64,000 bases of DNA, taken from NCBI RefSeq assembly GCF_000733765.1, contig NZ_JPOG01000001.1:2542001-2606000 (forward strand), in the 5' to 3' direction. This DNA is from Algiphilus aromaticivorans DG1253. Lineage in GTDB: Bacteria; Pseudomonadota; Gammaproteobacteria; Nevskiales; Nevskiaceae. Numbering within the stretch: the first letter of the stretch is position 1; every line of letters starts with the position of its first letter. Below, one piece after another: positions 18,311 through 29,000 of the stretch. The notes beneath the pieces are model-generated. The model was given only the letters and a program-made list of their open reading frames with translations. It was not told the origin of the DNA and ran no database searches. Position numbers and translations under genes: made by a program.

Positions 18311-19870
18311 TCAATCCGTCCCCAAGAACAACCCATAAGCCGCATTCCCACTCTCCTCCCACCACGGATACCCCGTGGCCTTGAGCCGCGCGCGGCAGGC
18401 GCGGATCTGGCCGCGCGGCACCTGCAGGCCGAGCAGCACGCGGCCGTGCGCGGAGCCATGGTTGCGGTAGTGGAAGAGTGAGACATTCCAGCGCGTGCCG
18501 AGCTTGTTGAGAAAGGTCAGCAGCGCCCCCGGACGCTCGGGAAACTCGACACGGAACAGGCGCTCATCGGCCAAGCCGGGCGCGCGACCGCCGACCATGT
18601 AACGGATATGGATCTTGGCCATTTCGTCGTTGGTCAGATCGACCACCGCATAGTCCTTGCCACGCAGCTGCTCGACAAGCTCGGCGGCTTCGTCCAGGCC
18701 GCCCGCCACGCGCACACCCACGAAGATATGCGCGGCCTGACTGTCGGCATAGCGGTAGTTGAACTCGGTGATGGCGTGGCGACCGAGATCCCGACAGAAA
18801 GTCCGAAAGGCGCCGGGGCGCTCGGGGATGGTCACCGCCAGCAGCGCTTCATTGTGGTCGCCCAGCTCGGCGCGCTCGGCAATGTGGCGCAGACGGTCGA
18901 AGTTGACGTTGGCGCCGGACACGATCGCGCCCAGCCGCTTGTCGCGCGCGCCGGTTTCCAGCGCCCAGCGCTTGGCGCCGGCCACGGCCAGCGCGCCGGC
19001 CGGCTCTGGCACGCTGCGATTCTCGTAGAAGACGTCGCGCACCGCCGCACAGATCTCGTCGATGCTGACGGTCAGCATCGCGTCGACGCAAGCGCGCGCC
19101 ACGCGGAAAGGCTCCTTGCCGGCCTGACGCACGGCGACACCGTCGGCGAACAGTCCAACCTGCGGCAGGATCACACGTCGGCCGGCAGCCAGCGCGCGGC
19201 CCATGCAGTCGGAATCCTCCGGTTCTACGCCGATGACCTTGGTAGTCGGCGATACGGCCTTGATATAGGCCGCCACACCGGCCAGCAGGCCGCCGCCACC
19301 AACACAGACGAAGATTACATCCAGCGGCTTCTCGCCGGCTTCCGCCAACTGCTCGACGATCTCGCGCGCAATCGTGCCCTGACCGGCGATGACCAGCGGA
19401 TCGTCGTAAGGCGGGATATAGGTCGCGCCGCGCTCCTCCACGATCTTGGCGGCGTGCGCGGAGGCCTCGTCGTAGGCGTCGCCGTGCAGCACCACCTTGC
19501 CGCCGAAGCCGCGCACGGCATCCACCTTGATCTGCGGCGTCGTGCGCGGCATGACGATCCAGGCCGTACAACCCAGCGTGCGCGCAGCCAGTGCGACCCC
19601 CTGGGCGTGATTGCCGGCCGAGGCGCAGACGACGCCCTTGGCGCGCTCGGCTTCGGAAAGCTGCGCGATGCGGTTGAAGGCGCCGCGCAACTTGAAGGAA
19701 TGCACCGGCTGCAGATCCTCGCGCTTGAGCAGCAGCTTGTTGCCGATGCGCGCGGACAGCCGTGGCGCCGGCGACAGCGGCGTGCGGATGGCGACGTCAT
19801 AAACGCGCGCCGCCTCGATGCGGCGCTTGTAGCGCGCGATCAGCGCCTCGGCTTGCTCGGATTGCGACAC
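18311..19870 (-). CDS. ilvA: Threonine deaminase, biosynthetic
   Basis: PLP enzyme turning threonine into 2-oxobutanoate, the committed step to isoleucine. The frame is open to 19960. The GTG at 19870 is preferred because AGGAGG lies 6 nt upstream; it gives 519 residues. Lys60 in PVHSFKLRGAFN binds PLP; SAGNHAQGVALAA and the glycine loop CVGGGGLLAGVA follow. The C-terminal third (about 340-519) carries two ACT-like regulatory modules (VTIPERPGAFRTFC; VEFPERPGALLTF). This marks the isoleucine-inhibited biosynthetic type and not the short catabolic one. It is divergent from proC, with about 100 nt between the starts. Confidence 0.95.
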   Translation of the reverse strand: MSQSEQAEALIARYKRRIEAARVYDVAIRTPLSPAPRLSARIGNKLLLKREDLQPVHSFKLRGAFNRIAQLSEAERAKGVVCASAGNHAQGVALAARTLGCTAWIVMPRTTPQIKVDAVRGFGGKVVLHGDAYDEASAHAAKIVEERGATYIPPYDDPLVIAGQGTIAREIVEQLAEAGEKPLDVIFVCVGGGGLLAGVAAYIKAVSPTTKVIGVEPEDSDCMGRALAAGRRVILPQVGLFADGVAVRQAGKEPFRVARACVDAMLTVSIDEICAAVRDVFYENRSVPEPAGALAVAGAKRWALETGARDKRLGAIVSGANVNFDRLRHIAERAELGDHNEALLAVTIPERPGAFRTFCRDLGRHAITEFNYRYADSQAAHIFVGVRVAGGLDEAAELVEQLRGKDYAVVDLTNDEMAKIHIRYMVGGRAPGLADERLFRVEFPERPGALLTFLNKLGTRWNVSLFHYRNHGSAHGRVLLGLQVPRGQIRACRARLKATGYPWWEESGNAAYGLFLGTD

Positions 19871-19971
19871 GCGGCCTCCTGTCGATGGCGGGGCTCGTTC
19901 TGCAGCCCGGCGGGCGGCGCGATTATCATGCATTTTTCGCCAGCGCCTCGAACGCGCCACTGCAATCCTCG

Positions 19972-20802
19972 ATGCATGACCTTCCCCTCCAGTTTCTGGG
20001 CGGCGGCAATATGGCCGACGCCATCATCGCCGGACTGCTTGCGTCCGGCCACGACGCCGAGCGCATTCTCGTCGTCGAGCCGGAGTCCGCGCGCGCAACA
20101 GCCCTCAGAGACCAGCACGGTGTCACCGTTGTCGCTCCCGGCGCGCCGCTGAAAGCCGAGGCCGTCACCGTGCTCGCGGTCAAGCCGCAGGTCGCGGCCG
20201 AGGCGCTGGCCGCCACACCGGTGCCGGCCGGCGCGCTAGTGGTCTCCATCGCGGCCGGGCTTTCCTGCGACTGGCTGCGCAGCCAGCTTTCGGAAGGCGT
20301 GCGCGTGGCGCGCTGCATGCCGAATACGCCAGCACGGCTGGGGGCAGGAGTGACCGGCATCTGGGCGGACGCCGATATCGGCGAGGCGGCGCGCGCGCAG
20401 ATCGACTATCTGCTGGGCGCGGCCGGCGCCACGGTCTGGCTGGAATCCGAAGCGCAGATCGACGCCGTCACCGCGCTGTCGGGCTCGGGGCCGGCCTATG
20501 TCTTCGCCCTCGGCGAAGCCATGGCCGCAGCCGGCCAACAGCTCGGCCTGCCACAAGAGACAGCCGAAAAACTGGCACGCCAGACGCTGATCGGCGCCGG
20601 CCGCCTGCTCGCCGAGGAGACGGCCACCGCCGGTGAGTTGCGCGCACGTGTAACCTCGGCTGGCGGCACCACGGCCGCCGCGCTTGCCGAATTGGAGGCA
20701 GGCGGCCTAAGCGCACTGATGGCGCGCGCCATGGCCGCGGCAGCCAAGCGTGCGCGCGAGCTGTCCGCGCCGCCCACCCACGACGAGGAATCTGAGCACT
20801 GA
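19972..20802 (+). CDS. proC: Pyrroline-5-carboxylate reductase
   Basis: Last step of proline synthesis: reduces P5C with NAD(P)H in the cytosol. The frame is open from 19762, but the ATG at 19972 places the Rossmann motif FLGGGNMADAIIAGLL right at the N-terminus, as in the family, and gives 276 residues. The C-terminal dimerisation domain shows ALSGSGPAYVFALGEAM and VTSAGGTTAAAL. Its stop overlaps the next start (yggT) by 1 nt, so the two are coupled. ProC-YggT adjacency is common in bacteria. Confidence 0.95.
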   Translation: MHDLPLQFLGGGNMADAIIAGLLASGHDAERILVVEPESARATALRDQHGVTVVAPGAPLKAEAVTVLAVKPQVAAEALAATPVPAGALVVSIAAGLSCDWLRSQLSEGVRVARCMPNTPARLGAGVTGIWADADIGEAARAQIDYLLGAAGATVWLESEAQIDAVTALSGSGPAYVFALGEAMAAAGQQLGLPQETAEKLARQTLIGAGRLLAEETATAGELRARVTSAGGTTAAALAELEAGGLSALMARAMAAAAKRARELSAPPTHDEESEH

Positions 20803-21359
20803 TGGGCTCGAATGTCGACAACGCGCTTTTCTTTCTGGTTTCCACGCTCTTCAAGCTGGCGATCTGGGTACTGATCCTGCGCGTGGCACTGCAGCTGGTA
20901 CGCGCGGATTTCTTCAACCCGGTCTCGCAGCTAGTCTGGCGACTGACGCAACCGGTGGTGGGGCCGCTCTCCGGCATCGTGCCGCGCTACCGGCAGTGGG
21001 ATCTGGCCGGCGTGCTCGTGCTCTATGTGCTGGCCGTTCTCTACATCTATGCCGTCTTTGCCATCCTCGATTACCGCGTCGGGCTGCTGCCGGCGCTGTG
21101 GTTGGGGCTGCTGTCGCTGATCACGATGACGCTGATGCTGCTGACCTTCAGCATCTTCGTGCAGGCGATTCTGTCCTGGCTCGGGCCCGGCGTGAACAAC
21201 CGCGCCGGCAGCGTGCTGTGGAGCCTCAACGAGCCGCTGCTGTCACGCATCCGGCGCATCGTGCCGATGGTCAGCGGCATTGATCTCTCGCCGCTGGTCG
21301 CGATCCTGCTGCTGCAGGTGTTCTACTATCTCGTGCCCCTGCATCCGGTGCTGCGCTAA
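20802..21359 (+). CDS. YggT family integral membrane protein
   Basis: 185 residues with two similar halves, each with two transmembrane segments. The segments are at about 8-33, 66-90, 97-128 and 163-182; the first half has [20 protein letters not shown] and the second has [15 protein letters not shown]. This duplicated pattern defines YggT. The function is poorly known; links to osmotic or potassium stress tolerance and to cell division in other bacteria are reported for the family. It is coupled by 1 nt to proC and is followed 2 nt later by metX. Confidence 0.9.
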   Translation: MGSNVDNALFFLVSTLFKLAIWVLILRVALQLVRADFFNPVSQLVWRLTQPVVGPLSGIVPRYRQWDLAGVLVLYVLAVLYIYAVFAILDYRVGLLPALWLGLLSLITMTLMLLTFSIFVQAILSWLGPGVNNRAGSVLWSLNEPLLSRIRRIVPMVSGIDLSPLVAILLLQVFYYLVPLHPVLR

Positions 21360-21361
21360 CG

Positions 21362-22513
21362 GTGGGCAAGCCAGAAACAGAGCCGGGCTCGGTCGGCATC
21401 GTCACTCCCGAGATACTGCACTTTGACGATCATCTGGAGTTGGAGTGCGGGCGCTCGCTGAACGGCTTCGACCTGGTCTTCGAAACCTACGGGCGGCTCA
21501 ACGCCGAGCGCAGCAACGCCGTGCTCGTCTGCCATGCGCTGTCCGGCGACCACCACGCTGCCGGCTATCACAGCGCCGAGGAGCGCAAGCCGGGCTGGTG
21601 GGATGCCTGCATCGGGCCCGGCAAGCCCATCGACACCAACCGGCTCTTCGTCGTAAGCCTGAATAATCTGGGCGGCTGCGCCGGCTCCAGCGGGCCGACC
21701 AGCATCAACCCGGAGACCGGCCACCCCTGGGGCGCTGACTTCCCGATGGTGACGGTTCGCGACTGGGTGCGCGCGCAAGCGCTGCTCGCCGACCGGCTGG
21801 GCATCGACCAGTGGGCCGCTGCCGTCGGCGGAAGCCTCGGCGGCATGCAGGTCATGCAATGGGCCATCGACGAGCCCGAGCGCCTGCGTCATGCCGTCGT
21901 GATCGCCGCCGCTCCCAAGCTCTCGGCGCAGAATATCGCTTTCAACGAAATTGCCCGTCAGGCCATCTTCGCCGATCCCGACTTCCACGCCGGACGCTAT
22001 CTGGAGCACGGCGTGACGCCCGAGCGCGGGCTGCGGCTGGCGCGCATGCTGGGGCACATCACCTACCTCTCCGACGAAGCCATGCGCGAGAAATTCGGCC
22101 GCATGCGCCGCTCGGACATCCTCGGCTACCACTTCGACGTCGAGTTCGAAGTGGAGAGCTATCTGCGCTATCAGGGCCAGCAATTCGTCTCGCGCTTCGA
22201 CGCCAACACTTATCTGCTGATGACCAAGGCGCTGGATTACTTCGACCCCGCCAGCGAGTATGGCGGCGACTTGGCGGCCACGATGGAGCGCGTGCAGGCG
22301 CGCTCCCTGGTTATCGCCTTCGAGGCGGACTGGCGCTTCTCGCCGGAACGCTCGCGCGAGATCGTCCAGGCGCTGGTGGCCGCACGCAAGCCGGTGGCCT
22401 ACGTCTGCGTGCCCTCCAGCCTCGGCCACGACGACTTCCTCATGCCCATCCCCTATTACCACCGAATACTCGGCGACTATATCGCCCGGGTGGCGCGCGA
22501 GGTGGGTTGCTGA
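21362..22513 (+). CDS. metX: Homoserine O-acyltransferase MetX
   Basis: Alpha/beta-hydrolase-fold enzyme that activates homoserine for methionine synthesis. GTG start, 383 residues. The nucleophile is Ser158 in [14 protein letters not shown], with Asp in [11 protein letters not shown] and His in SSLGHDDFL. Proteobacterial MetX proteins are often succinyl- and not acetyl-transferases, especially when next to metW. Which acyl-CoA this one uses cannot be settled by eye. It starts 2 nt after yggT and overlaps metW by 3 nt, so proC-yggT-metX-metW is probably one transcript. Confidence 0.93.
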   Translation: MGKPETEPGSVGIVTPEILHFDDHLELECGRSLNGFDLVFETYGRLNAERSNAVLVCHALSGDHHAAGYHSAEERKPGWWDACIGPGKPIDTNRLFVVSLNNLGGCAGSSGPTSINPETGHPWGADFPMVTVRDWVRAQALLADRLGIDQWAAAVGGSLGGMQVMQWAIDEPERLRHAVVIAAAPKLSAQNIAFNEIARQAIFADPDFHAGRYLEHGVTPERGLRLARMLGHITYLSDEAMREKFGRMRRSDILGYHFDVEFEVESYLRYQGQQFVSRFDANTYLLMTKALDYFDPASEYGGDLAATMERVQARSLVIAFEADWRFSPERSREIVQALVAARKPVAYVCVPSSLGHDDFLMPIPYYHRILGDYIARVAREVGC

Positions 22514-23139
22514 TGCGCCCCAACATGCCCGAGAACCTCCGGCCCGATCTGGCGCTGATCAGCGAGTGGATTCCATCCGAGGCGCACGTCCTCGACCTCG
22601 GCTGCGGCGAAGGCGCCCTGCTGGCCTTCCTCAACGCCGAGCGCGACGTCACCGGCTACGGCCTGGAGATCGACGAGGATGAAATCACCGCCGCGGTAGC
22701 GCGCGGGGTCAACGTCATTCAGGGCGACGTCGACGAAGGCCTGCAGCAGTACGCCACTGCCAGCTTCGACTACGTCGTCATGACCCAGGCCCTGCAGGCG
22801 CTGCAGCGGCCGGATCTGGCGATTGCGGAAATGCTGCGCGTCGGCCGCACCGCCATCGTGACCTTCCCGAACTTCGGGCATTGGCTGGCGCGGCTGGATG
22901 TGCTGCGGGGGCGCATGCCGCTGACGCGCACCATGCCCGAGCACTGGTACGACAGCGAGAATATCCATCTCTGCACGGTGCGCGACTTCGAGACGCTCTG
23001 TAGTGAGAATCACTGGCGCATCACGCGCCGCAACCTCCTCAACCACGATCATCAGGACGGTTGGCTGCAACGCTTTGCGCCCAATCTCTTTACCGAGATC
23101 GCCGTCTACATGCTGGAATCGGAGGCCGCTCGCCCATGA
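22513..23139 (+). CDS. metW: Methionine biosynthesis protein MetW
   Basis: Methyltransferase-fold partner of MetX that is needed for full homoserine acyltransferase activity in several proteobacteria. 208 residues. The SAM-binding-like motif VLDLGCGEGALLAFL is at about 24-38, and FPNFGHWLARLDVLRGRMP follows mid-protein, a signature of MetW. Its ATG overlaps the metX stop, and its own stop overlaps the next start by 4 nt (ATGA). These overlaps point to tight co-expression of the pair. Confidence 0.93.
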   Translation: MRPNMPENLRPDLALISEWIPSEAHVLDLGCGEGALLAFLNAERDVTGYGLEIDEDEITAAVARGVNVIQGDVDEGLQQYATASFDYVVMTQALQALQRPDLAIAEMLRVGRTAIVTFPNFGHWLARLDVLRGRMPLTRTMPEHWYDSENIHLCTVRDFETLCSENHWRITRRNLLNHDHQDGWLQRFAPNLFTEIAVYMLESEAARP

Positions 23140-23582
23140 GCATCACTCTGCGCAGCACCGCGCTGCTGCTGTTCGCGATTCTCGCCCTGCCCGCGGTCGC
23201 CGAGCAAGGTGGGCAGTCCGTGCTCGCCGACGGCTACGAGATCCACTACGCGGCCATCAACACCACCGATGTGCCGCCGGTCACCGCCCGAGCGCTCGAC
23301 ATCAGGCGCAGCGATGCGCGTGCCCTGCTGGTGCTCAACGCCCAGCGCGTCTCCGACGGCAGCAGCCTGCGCACGACGGCCGAAGGTGAGGTGCGCAATC
23401 TCACTGGTCAGGAAAAAGCCTTCGCCCCGCGCGCCGTCGAGGACGGCGGCGTCTGGTACGTGCTCGCCGAGTTCCGCATCGCCAACGGCGAGCGCCTGCG
23501 CTTCGATCTGCAGGTCCTCCCGGAAGGCGCGGGCCGCGCCATCCCGCTGCGCTTCGAGCAGACCTTCTACCGCACCGACTGA
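23136..23582 (+). CDS. DUF4426 domain-containing secreted protein
   Basis: 148 residues. A signal peptide (1-22, ending PAVAE) is followed by a small beta-rich domain with EIHYAAINTTDVPP and VWYVLAEFRIANGERLRFDLQV, typical of DUF4426. These proteins commonly follow metW in gammaproteobacteria; their role in the periplasm is unknown. The start overlaps the metW stop by 4 nt. Its last 16 nt overlap the end of the convergent diguanylate cyclase gene, so neither gene has room for its own terminator. Confidence 0.85.
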   Translation: MSITLRSTALLLFAILALPAVAEQGGQSVLADGYEIHYAAINTTDVPPVTARALDIRRSDARALLVLNAQRVSDGSSLRTTAEGEVRNLTGQEKAFAPRAVEDGGVWYVLAEFRIANGERLRFDLQVLPEGAGRAIPLRFEQTFYRTD

Positions 23583-24616
23583 CCGGGCAGCCGCGGCGCC
23601 TCGTCGCCCGCCATCATCACGCGCCCCTTGCCGGCGGCCTTGGCGCGGTACATCGCCGCGTCGGCGGCGGCGACGAGGGCATCCGCGCTACCACCATCGC
23701 GGGCTCCGAGCGCCACGCCGACACTTGCGCCGATCCGCGCCTCCATCGCGCCTTCGGCGAGTTCCAGCGCGAAGGGCCGACTCAGCTTGTCGATGACGGT
23801 CTCGGCGAGCCGACGCGGCAGATCGGGCTGATCGGCGGGCAGGCCGGCGAGCAGCACCGCGAACTCATCACCTCCCAGGCGTGCCACCACATCCTCGCGC
23901 CGGAACGCGCCCAGAAGACGGCCCGCCACCGCCACCAGCAGCGCATCGCCAGCAGCGTGGCCGTGTCCGTCGTTGAGCGCCTTGAAGCCGTCGAGATCGA
24001 TGAAGACGAGGCCTACCGCGGCCGCATCCTCGGCCAGCGCTGTTTCCAGCTGCTCGTAGAAGCGCGCACGATTGGGCAGATCGGTCAGCGGATCGTGATA
24101 GGCGCGATGCAACGCGCGCGCCTCGGCCTGCTTGCGCTCGGCGATCTCCGCCTGCAGGCGCCGGTTATAGGCCTCCATCTGACCGAGCAGCTGCTGCAGC
24201 CGGCCGCGCGTGCGGTAGAGTTCCAGGAAGGCGCGCACCTTGGCCAGTAGCACGGTCTCGTTCACCGGCTTGGTGAGATAGTCGACCGCCCCCAGCTCGT
24301 AGCCCTGCAGCGCGTCCAGCTCGGCGGTGTAGTTGGCCGTGACGAAGATCACCGGTGTCTGCGACAGCTCGCCCTGGCCGGACAGCAGCTCGGCCACCTC
24401 GAAGCCGTCCATGTCCGGCATCTGCACGTCGAGCAGGATCAGCGCGAACTGCGTCTCCAGGCAGGCCGCCAGCGCTTCGGCACCGGAAGCGGCCTCGACG
24501 ATCTCGGCGTCGACCTGCGCCAGCAATCGGCGCATGGCGACCCGATTGGCGTGGATATCGTCGACGACCAGGATGCGCGGTCGCGGCACCCCTTCGTCCG
24601 TGCTCAGCTCATCCAT
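23567..24616 (-). CDS. Response regulator with GGDEF diguanylate cyclase output
   Basis: 349 residues. The receiver domain (about 13-135) has phospho-acceptor Asp63 in LLDVQMPDMDG and Lys117 in LTKPV. A short coiled coil (136-168) leads to a GGDEF domain (about 170-335). The active-site motif GGDEF is at 248-252, with FIDLDGFKALND upstream. An allosteric inhibition site RRED (239-242) lies exactly five residues before it, so cyclic-di-GMP synthesis with product inhibition is expected. It is the last gene of a five-gene operon and overlaps cheB by 13 nt. Phosphate probably comes from the hybrid kinase of the same operon (inference). Confidence 0.92.
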   Translation of the reverse strand: MDELSTDEGVPRPRILVVDDIHANRVAMRRLLAQVDAEIVEAASGAEALAACLETQFALILLDVQMPDMDGFEVAELLSGQGELSQTPVIFVTANYTAELDALQGYELGAVDYLTKPVNETVLLAKVRAFLELYRTRGRLQQLLGQMEAYNRRLQAEIAERKQAEARALHRAYHDPLTDLPNRARFYEQLETALAEDAAAVGLVFIDLDGFKALNDGHGHAAGDALLVAVAGRLLGAFRREDVVARLGGDEFAVLLAGLPADQPDLPRRLAETVIDKLSRPFALELAEGAMEARIGASVGVALGARDGGSADALVAAADAAMYRAKAAGKGRVMMAGDEAPRLPGQSVR

Positions 24617-25182
24617 TGATTCAGCTCCCTCCGCAGCTCCTGCATCGTCGCGACCTGTTGGACGCCGCCTGCGTCAATGGCCGCGCGCGGCATCCTCGGA
24701 AACTGCGCTTCGGCCGGTGTCTGCGCGAGACTGAAGCCGCCTCGATCGCGCACCGCGCGCATACCCTGCGCTCCGTCGTCGTTGGCGCCGCTGAGGATGC
24801 AGGCGCAGAGGTGCGGCCCCCAGCAGTCGGCCGCGCTGTCCAGTAAGACATCGGCGGCGGGCCGCACATAGCGCTCGCGATCGTGCAGCGAATAGGAGAA
24901 ACAGCCATCACGCTCGACAAGCAAGTGATAACCGGGTGGCGCCACATGCAGCATGCCGCCGCGAGCCGGGGCGCGCTCGGCGGCCTCGCCGACCGGGATC
25001 GCGCATAGTCGGTCAAGGCTGGAGAAACCCTCGGGCATGCCTCTTTCCGGCAGGTGCAGCAGCAGGATCACGGCGACGTCACCCGGCGCAGCCAGCTGGG
25101 GCAACAGATCGGCGAGCGCCGCGTAGGCGCCGCTCGAGCCGACGATGACCAGGGCCCGCGCAGCGGCTTCCGGATGCATCAT
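24604..25182 (-). CDS. CheB-type methylesterase domain protein, no receiver
   Basis: 192 residues, only the catalytic CheB domain. The triad is recognisable: Ser16 in VGSSGAYAAL, His43 in LLLHLPERG and Asp136 in SGANDDGAQGM. The usual N-terminal receiver is missing, so phosphorylation of CheB itself cannot control it. Classical CheB removes methyl groups from chemoreceptor glutamates, yet there is no chemoreceptor gene here. Overlaps cheR by 4 nt and the diguanylate cyclase by 13 nt. It may act on a receptor encoded elsewhere or on the co-encoded kinase. Confidence 0.9.
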   Translation of the reverse strand: MMHPEAAARALVIVGSSGAYAALADLLPQLAAPGDVAVILLLHLPERGMPEGFSSLDRLCAIPVGEAAERAPARGGMLHVAPPGYHLLVERDGCFSYSLHDRERYVRPAADVLLDSAADCWGPHLCACILSGANDDGAQGMRAVRDRGGFSLAQTPAEAQFPRMPRAAIDAGGVQQVATMQELRRELNQWMS

Positions 25183-26024
25183 TCCGCGTCCTCGGCAAGG
25201 CGTCGGTACAAGCCTTCGCCGAGCGGCTGGAACCAGCGCCGCATCAGCGCAGCGTCGACATGCTCGCGCGCACCCAGCAGCAGATAGCCGCCGCGCACCA
25301 GCGACTCGGCGAAGACCCGCACCGCACGAGCGCGCAACGCGCTGTCGAAATAGATGAAGACATTGCGGCAGATCACCATCTGCGCCTCAACGAAGACTTC
25401 GTCGGTCGCCAGGTTGTGAACAGCGAAGGTCATCGGCGCGCGCAGCCAGTCGTGCAGCTTGATGCGCCCGTACTGGGCGAGCATGTAGTCGGCAAAACTG
25501 GCTGCACCGCCCGCGGCGAGATACCCCTCGGCGAAATCACGGCCCTGAGCGAGCGGAAAGATGCCCTCTCGGGCGCGGGCGAGAACAGCCTCGTTGATGT
25601 CCGTCGCGTAGATCCGGCTACGCGCGAGCAGCCCGGCCTCGTGCAGCAGGATCGCGAGCGAGTAGGCTTCCTCACCGGCAGCGCAGCCGGCGTGCCAGAT
25701 CGTCGGGCTCGGGTGGCTGGCAAGCCAGGGCAGCACTTCGGTGCGAAGCCGCGCGAAGACGTCCGGGTCGCGGAAGAGGCTGGAATGCGGCACCGACAGC
25801 GCCGCCACGATGTCGGCTGCGGTGTCGGGCTCGCGCAGGCACTGCGCAATCAGCGCGCTGATGCCGGAAAGATCGCGCTTTGCCACCAACGCCAGGATCC
25901 GGCGCTTGAGGCTGGCGCGCAGATAACCGGAAAAATCGTAGCCCCAGGCCCGCCTGAGCGCCTCGATGAAGAGCTCGACCTCTATATCCTCGGCCGCCGG
26001 CGCCTGCTCCTGTTCTGGCGCCAC
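25179..26024 (-). CDS. CheR-type protein-glutamate methyltransferase
   Basis: 281 residues. The N-terminal all-alpha CheR_N part (about 15-75) is followed by the SAM-dependent catalytic domain, with WHAGCAAGEEAYSLAILL, IYATDINEAVLARAREGIF and VICRNVFIYFD, all hallmark strings. The family transfers methyl from SAM to glutamates of chemoreceptors. No pentapeptide tail or TPR is present. It lies 4 nt after the hybrid kinase stop and overlaps cheB by 4 nt. Confidence 0.93.
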   Translation of the reverse strand: MAPEQEQAPAAEDIEVELFIEALRRAWGYDFSGYLRASLKRRILALVAKRDLSGISALIAQCLREPDTAADIVAALSVPHSSLFRDPDVFARLRTEVLPWLASHPSPTIWHAGCAAGEEAYSLAILLHEAGLLARSRIYATDINEAVLARAREGIFPLAQGRDFAEGYLAAGGAASFADYMLAQYGRIKLHDWLRAPMTFAVHNLATDEVFVEAQMVICRNVFIYFDSALRARAVRVFAESLVRGGYLLLGAREHVDAALMRRWFQPLGEGLYRRLAEDAE

Positions 26025-26028
26025 GCGT

Positions 26029-29000
26029 CTAGGCCTCCAGCCAGACGCGGATCAACGACAGCAGCTTGTCGACGTCCACGGGCTTGCTCATATAGTCGCT
26101 GGCGCCGGCGGCCAGGCATTTTTCGCGGTCACCTCGCATGGCCTTCGCGGTCAGCGCAATGATGGGCAGCTCGCGGTGGCGCGGGTTCTCGCGGACACGG
26201 CGCATGGCCTCGTAACCGTCCATGCCCGGCATCATGATGTCCATCAGCACGATCTCGATGCCGCCGGCATCCTCACTGTCGAGCACGGCCAACGCCCTGG
26301 TCGCGTCCTGCTGCATGACGACCTCCAGACCGCGCGCGCGCAGCGCTTTGGACAGCGCGAAGACATTGCGCACGTCGTCGTCCACCAGCAGCACGCGCCG
26401 GCCTTTGAGGTCGGTGTTCTGCGCACCGGCAGTGGGCGCCTTCGCGGCAGCATCGTCCATGGCATGCAGGAAAAGCGTCACTTCGTCAACCAGCCGCTGG
26501 CTGGCCGGCGTTCCCTTCATCACGACGCTGTCGGTGTGCGCGCGCAGGCGCAGCTCTTCCGCACCCTCCAGCGCGCGCGCTGCCTGCACGACGACACGCA
26601 GATTCAGGCCCTCGCGCTCGAGGTGATCGAGCAACTCCGGCGCGCTCATGTCCGGCAGATCCAAGTCGACGATCATGCAACCGAAGGCCGTGCTCTTGCG
26701 CAACCGTGCGATCGCCGCCTCACCATTGGCAACCTCGACCACCGGTGCCGTCGAGCGACTGCGCAGCAACTCCGCGACCGTCGCGCGCGCGCTGGCGTCG
26801 CCATCGACGAGGAGAATGCCGCGCTCAGCGGCTTCAGCCGGCATCAAGGCCTCCAGCACTCCGTCCAGCGCCTCGCGATCGACCGGCTTGCGCAGGAAGC
26901 CCAACGCACCCTCGGCCCGGCCTTCGTCCTCGGCGCCGCTGATGAAATGCACCGGAATCATTGCCGTCTCCGGCTGCGCCTGCAAGGCATCGCGCAGTGC
27001 ATAGCCGTCCATATCCGGCAGCCCGACGTCGAGGACGATGCCGTGCGGCCGCCACTCGCGAGCCGTTTCCAGCCCCTCTTGCCCTGTGACGGCCTGGCGC
27101 ACCGCGTAGCCGCGGCCCTCCGCGACACGGGCAACGATGCCGGCAAAGACGGTGTCGTCCTCGACGATGAGCAGGCGTGGCTTCGTCCCACCCTCCAGGG
27201 CGGGCGCGGGCAGAGCCAGCGCTTCCTTGCCTTCTTCGCTGCTACCCGCCGCGGCGGATGACGCCGCATCAACAACCCCCGGCAGATGCATGGGCACGCG
27301 CAGCCGGAAGCAGCTGCCCTGACCGGGCGCGCTGTCGACCTCCAGGCTGCCGCCCAGCAATATCGCCAACTTGCGCGAAATCGCCAGCCCGAGGCCAGTG
27401 CCGCCGTAGCGACGCGAGGTCGAGCCATCGGCCTGCTCGAAGGCCTGGAAGATGCGTTTCCCGGCTTCCTCGTCGAGACCGATGCCGGTATCGCGCACAG
27501 CCAGACAGAGCCACTCTTCCCCCTCGGCCGACTCCACGCTGAGCGTCATCTCGACCTCGCCGCTCTGCGTGAACTTGATGGCATTTCCCAGCAGGTTCAC
27601 GGCGATCTGCCGCAGCTTGTCGGCGTCGTGGTGGATCTGCTGCGGCAGAACCTCGTCCACGTGCAGCGTGAAGCGCAGGCTCTTCTGTCGCGCCAAAGGC
27701 TCGAACTGCCGGCGCAGGCCCTCGAAGAGCGGCCGCGGATCGAAGGCCTCGCCGCGCACCTCCAGTCGACCGGCTTCGATCTTGGAGAGATCGAGCACAT
27801 CGTTGATCAGGCGCAGCAGGTTCTGGCCGCTGTCGTGGATGATGCGCGCCGACTCGATCTGTTCCTCGCTGAGATTGTCTTCGTCGTTGTCGGCCAGACT
27901 CTTGCTCAGGATCAGCAGCGCATTCAGCGGCGTGCGCAGTTCGTGCGACATATTGGCCAGGAACTCGCTCTTGTAGCGCGATGCCTGCTCGACCTCGCGG
28001 CTGTGCTGCTCGACCCGCTCGGACATCTGCTGCAGCTCGGTATTGGCTGCGCGCAGCTGCTGCGCCTGCACTCGCAGCTCCTCCTCCGAGGCCCGCACTC
28101 GTTCACCCTGCTCCTCCAGCTCCGCCGCCTGGCTGCTCAGAGCTTCGTTTGTCACGCGCAGCTCCTCCTGCTGCGCGCGCATCTCCTCCTCGCTCTCGGC
28201 CAGCGCCTGGGCCTGGCGCTGTGTCTCGGCAAGCAGCTCGCGCGTGCGCACATCGCCGTCGAGGCTGTCCATGGCCAGCGCCAGCACGCGCCCCATCTCT
28301 TCGAGCAGCGCGCGCTCGGCGTCGCTCGGGGCGTTGAAGGCGCTGTACTCCAGCAGCCCGACCACCTCGCTACCGATACGCAGCGGCTCGATGGCGAGAT
28401 AGCGCGGCATTGATGTGCCGGTGCCGACGCGCACCTCCGGATAGCCTTCCGGTATCTGCGTCCGGCGGACGGGGCTCGCCGAGCGCAGCGCCTCGCCCAC
28501 CAGCCCCTCACCGGCGGCAAAGACCAGCTCGGTATCGTCGTGCACGCGGCCGTAGGCCCAGGAGGCCACGGCGACGGCCCGCGCTGCATCACCCTCGGCG
28601 CGGTAGAGAACGGCCGAGGTCGCGGACAGTTGGGGGGCGAGCCCACGCAGCAGAGTCGCGCCGAAGCGCTGCCAGTCGTCGCAGCGCGCAAGCGGCTCGC
28701 TGAGATCGGCGACAGTGGCCTTGATCCAGGCGTTCAGGCGCTGCTGCTCATTGGTAGCCCGGAAGCTTTCCAGCGCGCGCGCCATCTCGCCGATCTCATC
28801 GGCCTGCTTGGTGAAACCGATCACGACATTCTGATCGCCGGCAGCGAGGCGGCGCATGCTGGTGGCGAGCTGACGCATCGGATCGGCGATCCGGCTGCGC
28901 GTGACGCGCGCCAGCCCGAACATGACGAGCAACGCCACGAAGACGGCAGCGCTACCGGCCAACTCGATCCAGTGCAGGCGTTGAGCTAGCTGCGCCGCGC

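Noticed and set aside
18147-18338. 63-codon plus-strand frame between the EVE gene and ilvA
   Set aside because: No motif, no good ribosome site, and it runs into the ilvA end.
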